Shown: positions 32,598 through 46,469 of the stretch, piece by piece
How positions within the stretch are numbered: position 1 is the first letter of the stretch
Layout: every line of letters starts with the position of its first letter
DNA from: Styela clava
Lineage: Eukaryota > Chordata > Ascidiacea > Stolidobranchia > Styelidae
Length of the DNA stretch: 64,000 bases
Assembly: GCF_964204865.1 (NCBI RefSeq)
Contig: NC_135258.1
Location: 11,151,001 to 11,215,000, forward strand
Direction: 5' to 3'
Notes under the pieces: model-generated
Databases searched by the model: none
Told to the model about the DNA's origin: nothing
The model's input: only the letters and a program-made list of their open reading frames with translations
Made by a program: the position numbers and the translations under genes

Positions 32598-35110
32598 ATA
32601 TTAAATTTTCACATTTTAATTCGGATCATGCGATCTACCGCTAAAATTGTTATCCAATAGGTTTTACCATCAGCATTATTAGTTCTACTATTATAGCCTA
32701 CTTGCTGTGTTCGCGGTAAATTGATCATAAAGCCAACTACAAAGATATTAAAATTTATTCAATAATTGGGCGATTTTCCTGATTCTAAAAACAAAAACAG
32801 GAAAATTATGGTATTTAAAAACAAAAACTATAAAACAAAATAACTATGCTGCGAAAAAGATTTTTATCAATGAATACAGGGCAAAAAGTAGGCTTACACT
32901 ATGGCGTAATATAGGTCTATAAAATTCTACTAAAGTTGGATAATCAATTATAAACATTTGAATATTCATTTAAATGTACGTGTGCTGTAAAACCTTTTCA
33001 TGCGTAAGTTTATGTTAATAAAGTCAAATTTCCTTCATTACATGGTTGTCTGTATTACAAATGCACTGTGGTATTAGAAAGCTCTGAGATGTTTCCTTGA
33101 ATTTTAAAATCCAATCGGACTCTAGAAACTAGGCTTTGGAAAGAATTAAAAAAAAATGGAAGGGTAATAATAAAAATAGCTTACTTACGACTTCTTCCAT
33201 CTCTAAGTGCTGAAAACTAGGAAGATGTTGGTCTTTTAGTTGCAGAGGAAGGCGATTTTCACAACAACCCCAAGATGAACAACAACAGAAAACTTGCATA
33301 ACGACCCGTTGGTACGCTTCGCGTATGAATATTATTATTTATTATATATCATTATTTATTATCAGAAAACCTTTATATTTAAGCGATGTCTTGTTCAAAT
33401 CGAATCTAAAAAGTCTTTTTATTGCGTGTTCGAGGCTTTCAAAAATTGAATTATTTTTGAGTGTCAGACGTTGTGCCTGACTTCAAATTACCCTTGGCCG
33501 ATGAGTATCTATCTCTACTGTTACCACCTGAGAGTAAGAGGTAAATGGATAAAATGGGTCCCTACTCTGTAAATGGACGACACCGTTGCATGTAATGTTC
33601 TTATCAAACACAAAGTTCTTCAGAATGTTTATGAAAATCTTGTGGATGAACATTTGTAATCTTTTGTTGCTGTGTTTAATGAACCAATTAAGCATATTGA
33701 ACATTCAAAAGGCAATATTGAAAGCAAAGCTTGTCTTAATTCTGTCAAATTTACGATTGAAGAAAGAAACGCATGTTCATACAAACCCAAATTAAATCTG
33801 ATTTGCGCAGATTTAGAGACGAGTGCAATGGTCGTGAATGTGATATGTTCCTCTCGAATGTGACTTTTTCGTACAAGTCTTGCGTAAAATACCTCGAAAA
33901 ATGGACAACTTCGTTTGAGGATTTCATATGCTTAGACTTGATACATCTGATCCAAAACCCCGAGTCGAGAAATGTTGAACCGTGTGTTGAGTACTTGCTT
34001 GAGAAAAATGTTTGAGTGATGAACCCAAGTTGTTCGACTAATTCCAGAACTTATGCAAGTTTGTAGAAAAGCAACTTCAATCCAATTCAGTCTCTTGCTG
34101 TAAACTCAAGGCACATGAAAGATGGACAGTATATTTTAAAAGCTGCAGCCCCAGCAACTTTTACAGCGAACTGATAAAGACCTCACAATATTACTTCAGT
34201 AGTATGCTCACTTCAGTTAACAATTTTAACTACATTTCTTTCAGCCAGTTTTACGATATTGCAAAACATAACCCGGCAACATTGACGAAGATTAAATGAA
34301 CTGCCAAATATGTTCTGAGGACAAATAAATTGATTTTTCTGTAAATATTTTTTATAATAAACTAAAAAATACATTATTCCATTGTCGTCACATCGTAGTT
34401 CTACCAAACGATGTGTCCTCCTTTTATGGTTTAGAAATAGGATCACCCTACATTATGCCCAATTGCTCAGCTCCAAGCTGTGCTAGAAGACTGAATGACA
34501 TTGTTCGAATGTTGTGTCGGCATTGTACAGTGTCAAATCGATGTATCGCTATATAGTCTTTGAAAAATTATTCAAACATTGTGCAACGTTGTGTTTATGG
34601 CCAAATTTAACCCAAAATATAGTTTGTTGTACATTTGAATATCTTATAGCTTCACGTTCGAAATCCATCCCCCGGCTTCATTCTAGCTCCTAGAACAGCA
34701 GACTCATTCGATTCGGTAGAACAACACGGCAAATTCCCACAAGACCTCATTGTTCCGTGTAGGCACAAAATGGACGTCCATGGACTCGTTTAACATTAGA
34801 CAAGTTAGTTTCCGCCAGTTGGCTTCATCCTGAAATAAAGTTGACCCTTGCATATTGGTGGATGCTCACACGTAGGCTTTTTTTGAAGTGAATGCCTGCA
34901 ATGACAAAGCCGCCCAATCAAAGTCATGAATGAGTTACATATGATGAAAACTTGTAATCGACTGGTGAAATGTCATAAACCAAAAATGATTGAAAATCAA
35001 TAAAAACTTGATTTAATAAACTGTCCCATGTATTGTTGTTTTGCCACTGCAGCGTTTGTTAAATGCAATGCCCAACAGAACTAGCATACGGTTTGAAATT
35101 AGAATACAGA
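32598..35110. repeat. 3' flank of unit B, near-copy of the unit C flank
   Basis: Nearly the same sequence as 39965-42480, including 3' UTR with TTAATAAAGTC (about 33014), the ATTATTATTTATTATATATC stretch at 33330, the hAT-like transposase fragment and the minus-strand frame at 34213-34446. On the + strand near 34456 the frame MPNCSAPSCARR looks like the start of a THAP zinc finger but it soon stops; the C copy has lost the second Cys. No functional gene is supported. Confidence 0.7.
33586..34020 (+). pseudogene. hAT-like transposase C-terminal fragment (unit B)
   Basis: Overlapping frames on the + strand encode a run with CLNSVKFTIEERNACSY and SCVKYLEKWTTSFEDF, resembling hAT-type transposase C-terminal halves. 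Several frame changes split it, so it is dead. The same fragment is in unit C (40942-41345). In unit A only the matching start segment (about 27515-27600) and a hAT right end remain. The family call rests on motif resemblance only. Confidence 0.4.
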
Positions 35111-37380
35111 ACGCCATAATTACCTTTAACCCAATGCAAAATCACGTCGACGAATTCTTTGTACTACGTCATCAGTGAACCGTACTAAGTATTATATTTA
35201 ATTAAGTTCAATCATTATTTACTACATAACATCTTCAATGTGTATCTCGTCCTAATCGTTATTACTTTTATATTTACAGTCACTCATATTTTCCCTACAC
35301 CCCAGTATTCAAATATTTAACGAAGCTTAATTCTATGGCTGACCAAAACATAAAATGCATAAATTGTGCCAGCGCGTTATAAGGGGTGAGTTTGTTGCTT
35401 AGTTTGATGATTTAAATAATATTACAAACGTTTTACTCTGACTCGACCTGTTATTTATTAATTTTCATGTATATCAACATATGTATTTTTTTATCCCCCA
35501 AATTATTTTTGAAGTTAGGTATAAGGGGCAGCATTACCAGTAACTCGCCTCGGGCAGCAGAAAAGTTTGACACGCCACTGTTGCGCACATCGCAAGATCG
35601 TATCAAGATAAGATTCTTGAGTACCTAGATAAGAGAAACGGCTGGGTACATACAGAAATAAAGTCGGCCCTTTCATATTGGTTGATGCTCACACATAGCC
35701 ACGTTTGAACTGAATGCATGGAATGACAAATCACCCAATTGTGGTCAGTGCAATATTTATACCACGAGACATCAATTAATGGATGTTCGTGAAGAAACAT
35801 TTTTTGACATGAACGAATTACATATGATGAAAACTTGTAATCGCCGGGTGGAATTTCATAATTCAAAATAAAATGATAAAAATAAATAAAAACTTTATTT
35901 GATAAACTGCATCTGGTTTTGTTGTTTTGGCGCTGCAGCGTTTACAAAATTACGCCGACAAATACTTTGTACTACGTCATCAGTGAACCATACTAACGTA
36001 TCATATATGATATACTTCAGGCTTAACTGTTAAAAAATTGTGTTGCGAACGCAAAAAAATCATATAAAATCAAATTCGCAACAAAAAATTTTCCGCGATA
36101 ACTTTAGGTAATGCGGTAAACACAGCAAAAAAAGGCCCAACATTATAATATCAGACTGGGAAGAAGACTAGGCGGGTATTAACATTTGTCTTGTTCCAGA
36201 AAACTAAATTTAGTATAATTATCAGTGAACCATTTGAAACGTACCATGCGTACTGTCGCAAACATTTTTTCGCATATCATTCTTATTAGTACGGACCTAA
36301 AAAATCAGTGGAATGGGGTATTCCCACCAATACTCATTTCCATTCCCACATCCATTAGTTTTCATTGTTTATGAAATTTTCCACTGACTCCACGTAGTCT
36401 GTCTGCGTCACTCGAATAGTCCTTGACTTTGTTTTCGGAAATATCGAAAATGTGAATAGGCCTGCATGCCGTCAATGTCAAGGTTTCCAAGAATCGATAG
36501 AGCTCGGAAAAACTGAGCAAAAACAAATTCGTAACTGTTTTTTTTTTTCATTCGGAGTGATATTTTTGAAATCTGAACATACGGAGGCTTTTTCAGTTGA
36601 ATTGCATAATTAAGACAGTAAGTGCCGCAAGCACATTAACATATATATAATATATGATTTGTGTGAGAGTAGAACAGAGTTGAAAGCTTGGGAGTTGCTT
36701 GCACTTCGAACGAAAAGTCGCCAGAAATTGAAATGTCTGTTTGGAGAAGTACTGAATTTTTGTTGCGGTTCTATCGTATAACTCACTTACCACACTTTAA
36801 ACTGAGTGCTTAAAAGTTCTTTATTGTTGAATTCGGAGAATAATTTAGAATGGAAAAGGTTGTTATAATGGAATAGCAGTCAAATAGAAATACGGTAAAA
36901 TAAAGTGCAACATCGCAGAATGAACCAATATTAACTAAATATGAAACAAGGGGGACACATAATTATTGCATATAAATATAAACTACGCCTCAATAAAGAC
37001 CCTGAGCCCACCGATTGTGGAGATGCAAGTTGGGACGTCACACCTTCAAGCGACAAACGCTGAAAGAGATAGTGCTAAGAAATTAGCGCTCCAAAACGGT
37101 ATTGCACAATTTCTTTGAAAAAACACTCTCTAAATTGAATTAGAATCATGAAAAAAGTAGATCCTGGTGTATTGTGAACTAGGAGAATAGACGATATTTA
37201 TAGATTATGAAAATGTATTACAGAAAGCATACAGTCGTCGACGTAAGCATTAACAGAAGGAGAGGGAGGCAGAAAACCCATAGTCATTCACGCACGAAAC
37301 AATGGGAACCATAACGCAGTATACCATAAATTAGTTACTATTTTTCACTTTTTTGTATCTAATCATAGTCAATTTTTTTT
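35111..37380. repeat. Array repeat blocks upstream of gene C
   Basis: A second copy of the recurrent blocks (35640-37050) follows a partial copy (34740-35170), with about 450 bp of unrelated AT-rich sequence at 35190-35640 between them that ends in a hAT-like …GTTTGACACGCCACTG. No coding sequence is supported; the frames at 35603-35866 and 36593-36793 (-) fall inside repeats present elsewhere in the array without conserved frames. Confidence 0.55.
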
Positions 37381-37408
37381 ATTATATAAGGACTTTAAAT
37401 CAGATATA

Positions 37409-39964
37409 ATGTATTTCTTAAAATTCCTAATATTATTTGGTTTGCTAGGCGTCGCATATTGCCAAGATCCCGGTTCTGTTTATGGATTTTGTTCTCAAAT
37501 TTACGCGATGAATCGGTTCTGCATGAATCAAATAACAGGATCACAAGCTGTTGGACAATCTGATGATGCCATACAGCAGCCTAGAATTGGAAAAGCCGGC
37601 CCAAAGGGTGAAAAGGGAAGTACTGGAGATCCTGGTACCGTAAACTACACTGCTATAGAAGAGAGCATCGAAAAGAAAATAGAAGGCACGTATATGTCTG
37701 TGATATGAATCTAATTTTGCATTCTCTCCGTAGTCTCATTGAGACTTTACTACAAATCAACGTTTCTTACAGTTTCATTGATTGAAGCCTCGCCCTTTCC
37801 AAAATCACACAAATATATTTATTGAGCCATGTGAATAGAAGATGAGGCTGGCAGACTAATCCTACTCATTATTGCTTAACATTCCGAAAAAAAAACTATA
37901 TTTCGTCGAATCGAATTGAAAACACATACTCGTAAACTATGCGTTTTATTTTATGAGTTGCCATCTATTGTTCCCTAAAACGCCATACAGTTTAAAATCA
38001 AATCAACTCTTCCTTTAGGTATGGTGACTGAAAATGTAATTCCCTACATACTATCGATTTATAAACATGGGAAATATATATCTCATATTATAGTATAACA
38101 TCATTCTAGTTTATCGGTGTAATCTAAATTGAAAACTTTTCCGGTCTGTTTTATTATTGATATATTTTTCTAGAAACTGAAAATCGGATTAACGTGAAGC
38201 TTGAAAGATTGGAGCGGTTACTTGAAGAAGAAAAAATGGAAAACGAAGAAAGATATGACGAGATAAAAAATGTTACAGATGAAATAACAAAAGGTATTGT
38301 ATGTTCTACTTAACTAGTTTCAACAATTCCGTTCGAGCTATTTTTACTGATTTAATTTCTTGGGATTTTGATTAATTTTCTACTTGCAAGACGTGTATTG
38401 TTTTGTGCAAAATATTACAGACAGGATATAATAATATGATGCTAAAACTGGCCATTATGACATGAAAGCAATTTACAATTTTATTTGCACATGAGATTCA
38501 AACAGGCGAAAAAACACACAATATGTAGTTATGAGGCAGCACTGTTTTCTGACAAAATGCCCCGTAGTGTTATTTGTCATTTCCCAGCTGCCATTTTAAA
38601 TTGAAATAGATATTATAGAACTTATTTTACTCATTTAAATATCGAAACATCTTTCCCGCTGTCTCTTTGGCTTAAGAACGGCAACACCGGAGGAGCATTT
38701 CGGGATGTGAACAGGTGTCGCAAGATGATGCAAAATTATGGGATGGCCGTGGAGGAGTTTTTGATATTTATCGCAACAATAATAAATACGAAGTTTATTG
38801 CGATCTTACCACAGATGGAGGAAAATGGACGGTGAAATATTTCTTCTTTCTTTAGTTTTGTAAAATAATCACTTTTTGCGATACTCAGCTATAAGCTAAG
38901 AATGGTTGAAGTTCAATAATCACCTATTTGCGACAGTAATTTGAAAAGCTAATGGGAATAAATGGTTCGATAAATTCATAAAATCATCCTTTTAACTATA
39001 TACAATTTATCAGGTGTTTCAACGTCGAGTAGATGGCACAGAAAGTTTTGATCGTGGGTGGGAAGAATATGCTGAAGGATTCGGACGTAAAACAGAAGAA
39101 TTTTGGCTCGGTAATAACAGATATAAATGTAAATTTTCTGGTTGTTAATAATGCATATTGTTTAGTGAAGTTAACCTTTTCCCAAATAAATAGTAGAATA
39201 TTATACCGATAATGGTTTAGGCAGGCATCGCATTGCTACGAGTTGAGATCGAAACCGAGATATTTTACCTGTCACTTTGAATAACATTCGATTCATTGTA
39301 AGGTAATTGAACGTAATACCACGAAATACCGAGATTTTGTTAATCAATATATTTTCCTTCCAGGTCTTGAAACGATTCATCAATTGACCAAGGATGGAAC
39401 TTTTTAACTAAGGATTGATTTGTCCGACTGGAATAATAATGTTGCTTATGCAAAATATAGGTTTGTATAATATATTGAGTATGCAATGTTTTTTATTTCC
39501 AGTACTATTCAACAATTACACACAAAATTATTCGAAAGAAACTAATACAGGTTTAAAATAATTAGAAAAATTCTGCTTTAGGATTGAAATAGACTGGACA
39601 CCAAAGTCAATATCACAATTAATATCCTAACCTTTTCTTGTCCAGTGCTTTCAAAATAAGTGGAAGAGACGATAAATATAGACTGACTGTTTCTGGATAT
39701 TCTGGGACAGCAGGAGATGCTTTAAGAAATCATAACAACATGCAATTTTCGGCTCCTGACAAAGATTTGGATATTTGGGGTGATCATTGTGCAAAATATT
39801 TAAGAGGTGGATGGTGGTTTCATCTTTGCGAGAATTCACATTTGAATGGAGAATATCTTAGAACCATGCGATCAACCAAGGCCGCAGGAGCTGGAATCAT
39901 GTGGTATCGATGGAGATCCGGCCAAACAATGAAGACGTCGGTGATGATGCTAAGAAAAACTTGA
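37409..39964 (+). pseudogene. Ficolin-like copy C, in-frame stop
   Basis: Six exons: 37409-37685, 38174-38293, 38677-38831, 39014-39110, 39364-39460 and 39646-39964. Coding is as in copy A except one extra codon in exon 3 and a stop in exon 5: where A, B and D read a Tyr-Glu pair (TATGAA), C reads TTTTAA at about 39402-39407, ending the protein in mid fibrinogen domain. The rest of exon 5 and all of exon 6 remain open, so the lesion is recent. The donor of intron 1 is GC instead of GT (AGGCACGT at 37684-37691), a tolerated but unusual form. Substitution rather than indel makes a read error less likely. Confidence 0.83.
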
Positions 39965-42545
39965 ATATTAAATTTTCACATTTTAATTCGGATCATGCGA
40001 TCTACCGCTAAAGTTGTTATTTAATAGGTTTTACCATCAGCATTATATATTAGTTTTACTATTATAGCCTACTTGCTGTATTCGCGGTAAATCGATCATA
40101 AAGCCAACTACAAAGATATTAAAATTTATTCAATAATTGGGCGATTTTCCTGATTCTAAAAACAAAAACAGGAAAATTATAGCATTTAAAAACAAAAACT
40201 ATAAAACAAAATAACTATGCTGCGAAAAAGATTTTTATCAATGAATACAGGGCAAACAGTAGGCTTACACTATGGCGTAATATAGGTCTATAAAATTCTA
40301 CTAAAGTTGGATAAGCAATTATATACATTTGAATATTCATTAAAATGTACGTGTGCTGTAAAACCTTTTCATGCTTAAGTTTATGTTAATAAAGTCAAAT
40401 TTCCTTCATTACATGGTTGTCTGTATTACAAATGTACTGTGGTATTAGAAAGCTCTGAGATGTTTCCTTGAATTTTAAAATCCAATCGGACTCTAGAAAC
40501 TGGACTTTGGAAAGAATTTTAAAAAAAATGGAAGGTTAATAATAAAAATAGCTTACTTACGACTTCTTCCATCTCTAAGTGCTGAAAAACTAGGAAGAAG
40601 TTGGTCTTTTTGTTGCAGAGGAAGGTGATTTTCACAACAACCCCAAGATGAACAACAACAGAAAACTTGCATAACGACCCGTTGGTACCCTTCGCGTATG
40701 AATATTATTATTTATTATATATCATTATTTATTATCAGAAAACCTTTATATTTAAGCGATGTCTTGTTCAAATCGAATCTAAAAAGTCTTTTTATTGCGT
40801 GTTCGAGGCTTTCAAAAATTGAATTATTTTTGAGTGTCAGACGTTGTGCCTGACTTCAAATTACCATTGGCCGATGAGTATCTCTACTGTTACCACCTGA
40901 GAGTAAGAGGTAAATGGATAAAATGGGTCCCTACTCTGTAAATGGACGACACCGTTGCATGTAATGTTCTTATCAAACACAAAGTTCTTCAAAATGTTTA
41001 TGAAAACATTTGTAATCTTTTGTTGCTGTGTTTAATGAACCAATTAAGCATATTGAACATTCAAAAGGCATTATTGAAAGCAAAGCTTGTCTTAATTCTG
41101 TCAAATTTACGATTGAAGAAAGAAACGCATGTTCATACAAACCCAAATTAAATCTGATTTGCGCAGATTTAGAGACGAGTGCAATTTTCGTGAATGTGAT
41201 ATGTTCCTCTCGAATGTGACTTTTTCGTACAAGTCTTGCGTAAAATACCTCGAAAAATGGACAACTTTGTTTGAGGATTTCATATGCTTAGACTTGATAC
41301 ATCTGATCCAAAACCCCGAGAAATGTAGAACCGTGTGTTGAGTACTTGCTTGAGAAAAATGTTTGTTTGATGAACCCAAGTTGTTCGACTAATTCCAGAA
41401 CTTATGCAAGTTTGTAGAAAAGCAACTTCAATCCAATTCAATCTTTACTGTAAACTCAAGGCACATGAAAGATGAACAGTATATTTTAAAAGCTGCAGCC
41501 CCAGCGACTTTTACAGCGAACTGATAAAGACCTCACAATATTACTTCAGTAGTATGCTCATTTCAGTTAACAATTTTAACTACATTTCTTTCAGCCAGTT
41601 TTACGATATTGCAAAACATAACCCGGCAACATTGACGAAAATTAAATGAACTGCCAAATATGTTCTGAGGACAAATAAATTGATTTTTCTGTAAATATTT
41701 TTTATAATAAACTAAAAAATGCATTATTCCATTGTCGTCACATCGTAGTTCTACCAAACGATGTGTCCTCCTTTTATGGTTTAGAAATAGGATCACCCTA
41801 CATTATGCCCAATTGCTCAGCTAAAAGTGCAAGAAGACCGAATGACAGTTTTCGATTGTTGTGTCGGCATTGTACAGTGTCAAATCGATGTATCGCTATA
41901 AAGTCCTTGAAAATTAATGAAACATTGTGCAACGTTGTGTTTATGGCCAAATTTAACGCAAAATATAGTTTGTTGTACATTTAAATATCTTTTAGCTTCA
42001 CGTTCGAAATCCATACCCGGCTTCATTCTAGCTCCTATAACAGCAGACTCATTCGATTCGGTAGAACAACACGGCAAATTCCCACAAGACCTCATTGTTC
42101 CGTGTAGGCACAAAATGGACGTCCATGGAATCGTTTAACATTAGGCAATTTAGTTTCCGCCAGTTGGCTTCATCCTGAAATGAAGTTGACCCTTGCATAT
42201 TGGTGGATGCTCACACATAGGCTTTTTTGAAGTGAATGCCTGCAATGACAAAGCCGTCCAATTAAAGTCATGAATGAGTTACATATGATGAAAACTTGTA
42301 ATCGACTGGTGAAATGTCATAAACCAAAAATGATTGAATATAAATAAAAACTTGATTTAATAAACTGTCCCATGTATTGTTGTTTTGCCACTGCAGCGTT
42401 TGCTAAATGCAATGCCCAACAGAACTAGCATACGGTTTGAAATTAGAATACAGAACGCCATAATTACCTTTAACTTAATGCAAAATCACGTTGACGAATT
42501 CTTTGTACTACGTCATCAGTGAACCGTACTAAGTATCGTACGATA
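39965..42545. repeat. 3' flank of unit C, near-copy of the unit B flank
   Basis: It mirrors 32598-35170 in order and sequence with scattered substitutions and small indels (for example the loss of about a dozen bases near 41008 and the extra ATAT near 40045). It includes the hAT-like transposase fragment and the partial array block ending ACGATATTCTACAG, where the 4.8-kb element inserted. Confidence 0.75.
40942..41345 (+). pseudogene. hAT-like transposase C-terminal fragment (unit C)
   Basis: Copy of the fragment in unit B with the same frame breaks plus a 12-15 base deletion near 41008. It therefore predates the B/C duplication, and the duplication moved it as part of a larger segment. Confidence 0.4.
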
Positions 42546-43250
42546 TTCTACAGCAGTGGTTCTCTAACGGTGGGGCGCGCCCCACAAGGGGGCGTAGATA
42601 ATTTTTTAAGTTTGCGTGGAGCTAATTAAAATCAAAATATTTGTTAGATTTGATCTTGTCCGCCTTCTTTTAAATATTTACATTTTAAAATTTTTCATTT
42701 ATTTTATTGTTTACTTTCCATCCACGTATTTTCAACATGTTTTACTACCTGTTATTTGTAGCTTATTGTTAGCTAGTTATTTTTGATGTGGGGCGCGTGA
42801 CTTGACAATCTCTACATTTGGGGCGCGGCTTTGAGAAACTTTGACAACCACTGGTCTGCACTATTTAAAATATTTTTATTTGTATATATTTGTTATTTAT
42901 TTCCTGCTGTAGCGAAGCTGGATAAAAAAAAAAACAGTTTTTTACAGACTCAAAACAATTTCTTCAATTTTGGTGATGGGGCTTATAGTTGTTGAATCTC
43001 AGTGCCATTGTCTTTGCCGTTTTATTGCTCTTCCCGTAATTATCCTATTATCACTAAGTTTTTCAATGCTTCAATAATTTTTTAGTGTTTATTCATTTCA
43101 TTTAAAAATAAAACACAAATAATAAAAACAAATGTGGTTTCCATAGCCAAAGAACAAAATCTCTGCTATAGGTACCTGGAAAATAAAAAAAGGATAAGTA
43201 GAATTAATTAAATCAGAAACTAGTCGTTAATTTCTCTTTCAAATACTCAC

Positions 43251-44430
43251 CTAGATATATATAGGACTTTCCAAAATATCACGGATGTCACCATCCTGAA
43301 AAATTTCCTCCATCACCATCTCCATGACGCTTCGGACCTCATTTTTATCTGTTTTATGAATATTGATCGATTTTCTAAAACTTCTAATAAATACAGCAAA
43401 AATATGGTAACACTCATCGAACCCACGTCTCACAACTTCGTCAATTACGTTTGCCATTGCCATCGAGCCTCACTAACCTTTTGCTCTGGAATCAAAACGA
43501 AATGCAGTTCTTCGTCTTTCTTGATTTTCTCTAAAACATTAACTGCAAGTATTTGTCAATTCTTTGAGACTTCGGACGAACCTGAGCATAATCTTGAAAA
43601 CTGGGTAGATTGCGATTAATTCTATGCACGTCTCTGCGCTTTATGTCAAAAGGAGTCCAAAACACCTCTGGTGATAAGCTTGCATTTTGTTTTCGTGTTG
43701 ACGGAGCGGTTTTAAACGCACCTGAAGGTTCATGTTACTTCCAATGGGCGGCAGTTTCAACAGTTTTAGCGTATAACCTGAATTTAGAGAATGCACACAT
43801 TTTACCTAAACGCATGTTATAATACATATATATAATTCATGGCTGAAATTTGACAATCCGAAAATTGTTTCGTCGACGAATTGTGGATGAACTTAGTCCA
43901 TTATTTAATTGATACATCTACCTATTACTTTCATTTTCCCTTTTTTGCTAGCTTAAAACTCTCCCATCTATAATCTTTCGAGTAATAGTTTAAGGGCAAT
44001 AATTGTATACAAAAAAATTCAAATTTAGCATAGTAAGTAACTTCTATTTACCCTTCTTCTTGATTCAATACACAATTGAATGTGTTCTCTCAAATCAGGA
44101 AGATTCCGGTTAATTTCGTAAATATCGCCTTGTTGTAATGGGTAATGGGTGTCCAGAAAGCAACAGGTGGAAAATGTCTAGTTGCAGGCTTCTTCCGTTT
44201 GATGGTTGCGGTCAATGGCCTTCGGAGCTTTGCTTTCCCCTTTAAAACAAGGGTAACTCTTGTACTATGGAATATGAATTCTGTAAATACTCACTCATAA
44301 AAAAATAATAAAGATCGCAAAACGTTTAAATATTCAATACTTAATTCAATAAAAATACGACTACCTACCATGACCTTTGAAACAACTAATTCTTTTTCGT
44401 CCACAACTGTACCAGGAAGGTTCTGAAAAC
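43251..44430 (-). other. Unidentified exon-like segments inside the hAT block
   Basis: Several minus-strand segments look coding. About 44371-44424 reads NLPGTVVDEKELVVSK between a TTTTCAG and a GTAGGT. 44097-44280 is open for about 60 codons after a TTTACAG, with KRKKPATRHFPPVAFWTP. An overlapping alternative frame has LQQGDIYEINRNLPDLREHI, and around 43600 a similar INRNLP segment recurs. 43251-43463 gives 70 residues starting MAMANVIDEVVRRGF and ending at a stop beside a GTGAGT. I cannot join them into one frame or name a family. They may be a captured or decayed gene. Confidence 0.3.
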
Positions 44431-46469
44431 AAAAGACATTGGGCAAAGTTTAATTTCAATAGGAAGGCTATTTCAATGCATGGTTGATATGACTGATTAA
44501 TTTTAAATATCTCGAGTGAATGAGTCTTTTCAGCTGTCATAGTTGGTAGGCCAGCGTATTTGTTGTCCTGAAATTAAAACCAGAATATTGTTACTTTCAA
44601 AATCACGACGCAGCTGCTTGGGCTATCAAAAAGATATCAAAAATGAGAATTTCGGGCAGATAATGATAGGGAAGGAATTTGAAGTTATTATATTCTCAAA
44701 CAAATGATAAATTAGAAGACCGTGAAATATTTGAGCAATGAAATGAGACTTAACATAACATACCACGTTACTGATTCCATTCAGCTCATTCTGCGCTTTT
44801 ATGCTTGTCCCGTGAAGAAATTGCAATCAGTCCGATGATGCAAAACTCACCTGTAATGAACATTATATTTCTTCGTCATTTTTTTATGTATTAAATAATA
44901 TATATTTATGTGATTTTTACTAAACTTACATTGTCATTCTCAAATATTTGAGACCTTTCAATAGGTGCTGTTGTTATTGTTTTCGACTATTGCGCATCTG
45001 GCGTCTCCGCAATTTATTGAGTCCCTAGGCAACAAAGAGAAAACTGCAAGAAACAAATTTGATTTCAAAATACATTTTTTTTATGATAATTTTTGCTATT
45101 TTATTAATTCGTAATCTAAGAAGTTCCAAAACTCAGTCCATTCATTTATAGACTTTGAAATGGGTCGATATCATAATATGAAACCTCAAATAAAAAGAAA
45201 TACAATCATGTCGGCTTTAAACATGCATTAGTGCAAGGAATGGGTAACTAATCATACACGCGTCAATGCTAATAGAGAAGATTACGGTTCGAATTCATAA
45301 ATAGGTCCTCGTTATTTTGCTCGCTGAAGATCCATACAGTTCAAGAGATATGATGGCTAACGCGGTGCTGCATAATATATTGAACTGTTTAGACATCAAC
45401 TTCTCACTTGACATATCGAAAAATAGCAAGATCTTGTACATTAACCATATTTGTAACTGCTTCTCGCCAGTTTATCAGCCCTAACACTGCAAATACTGCT
45501 GGTTTGATTGCCATTGGTCCCATTTCCTAATTCCAGACGGAACGTTGTTACACAACAAATTTAAGAAGTTTTGCATTGCGTAGAAATCGATCAATAAATA
45601 GTAAGGCAATGATAAAAACAATTCCAACAATAGAACAAAAGTGATGCGTTTATTGGCGTGATTGTAATTCGAAAAATGGCAAAATAAGAACTCCAGATTC
45701 AGAATCTACTGGTATCGTCATCCAAATATATAATCCATTGCTATTGTTATTCCCATTCGTGAATTTATGTCATACATATGACTGAATGACACTATTGAAA
45801 ACTGCTTGTTAAGGTTACTATCCAAATTTAATATAATAAACATAACAAAGGGCCAATCATCTTAATACCTGAAATTAACCAACAAGTCAGAAAAAGGTTA
45901 CATTGTGGCAGCATCGCAACTAAGAACAATTTTCATGAACACCGTAAATATTTGGCCAAGGAACACTCGTGATCGGCAAACAGCGCAAAACGATCGATTT
46001 GTTTAGAGGTGTGATATGAGCAAAAACTGTCATGTCTGTGCCCAATATTTTCTACCTTAGACCCACTAGATGAGGCGTTATAAGCTGCAGTTAATGGACA
46101 AATTGTGCAGTGTTTTGGCGTATTTTTTCCACTACGTGTAGTGTTGGCTAGATATGAATAAATGCGTAGGCTACCAGGAGTGTATGTATAAACAGTAACA
46201 TTCAGATGAGCTCATGATTAGCTGATTTAATATATCTCCATACATTCAAAACGAAGTATTTTAAAATATATATAGAAGAATAATTTGCATAAATAGCTTC
46301 ATTTGTATGACGACTTATTTTGAAAACGTCAAGAAGTATGAACATTGCCCTACAACTACCAATTTTAACAGCTGTTGAAATTCATGTTTGCATAATAAAA
46401 AAATTATTCTAGTTAAATTTCTAGTTAATATTCTAGGAACATTCAAATATTTATCAATCTCGCGATCTG

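Noticed and set aside
34456-34560. THAP zinc-finger gene
   Set aside because: Only the first few residues look THAP-like; the frame stops early and the unit C copy has lost a zinc ligand.
42554-42853. A stand-alone 300-bp hAT MITE
   Set aside because: The ends match, but its own flanks (ttctacag, gtctgcac) do not agree, whereas the 4.8-kb block has a perfect duplication. It is kept as an internal end only.
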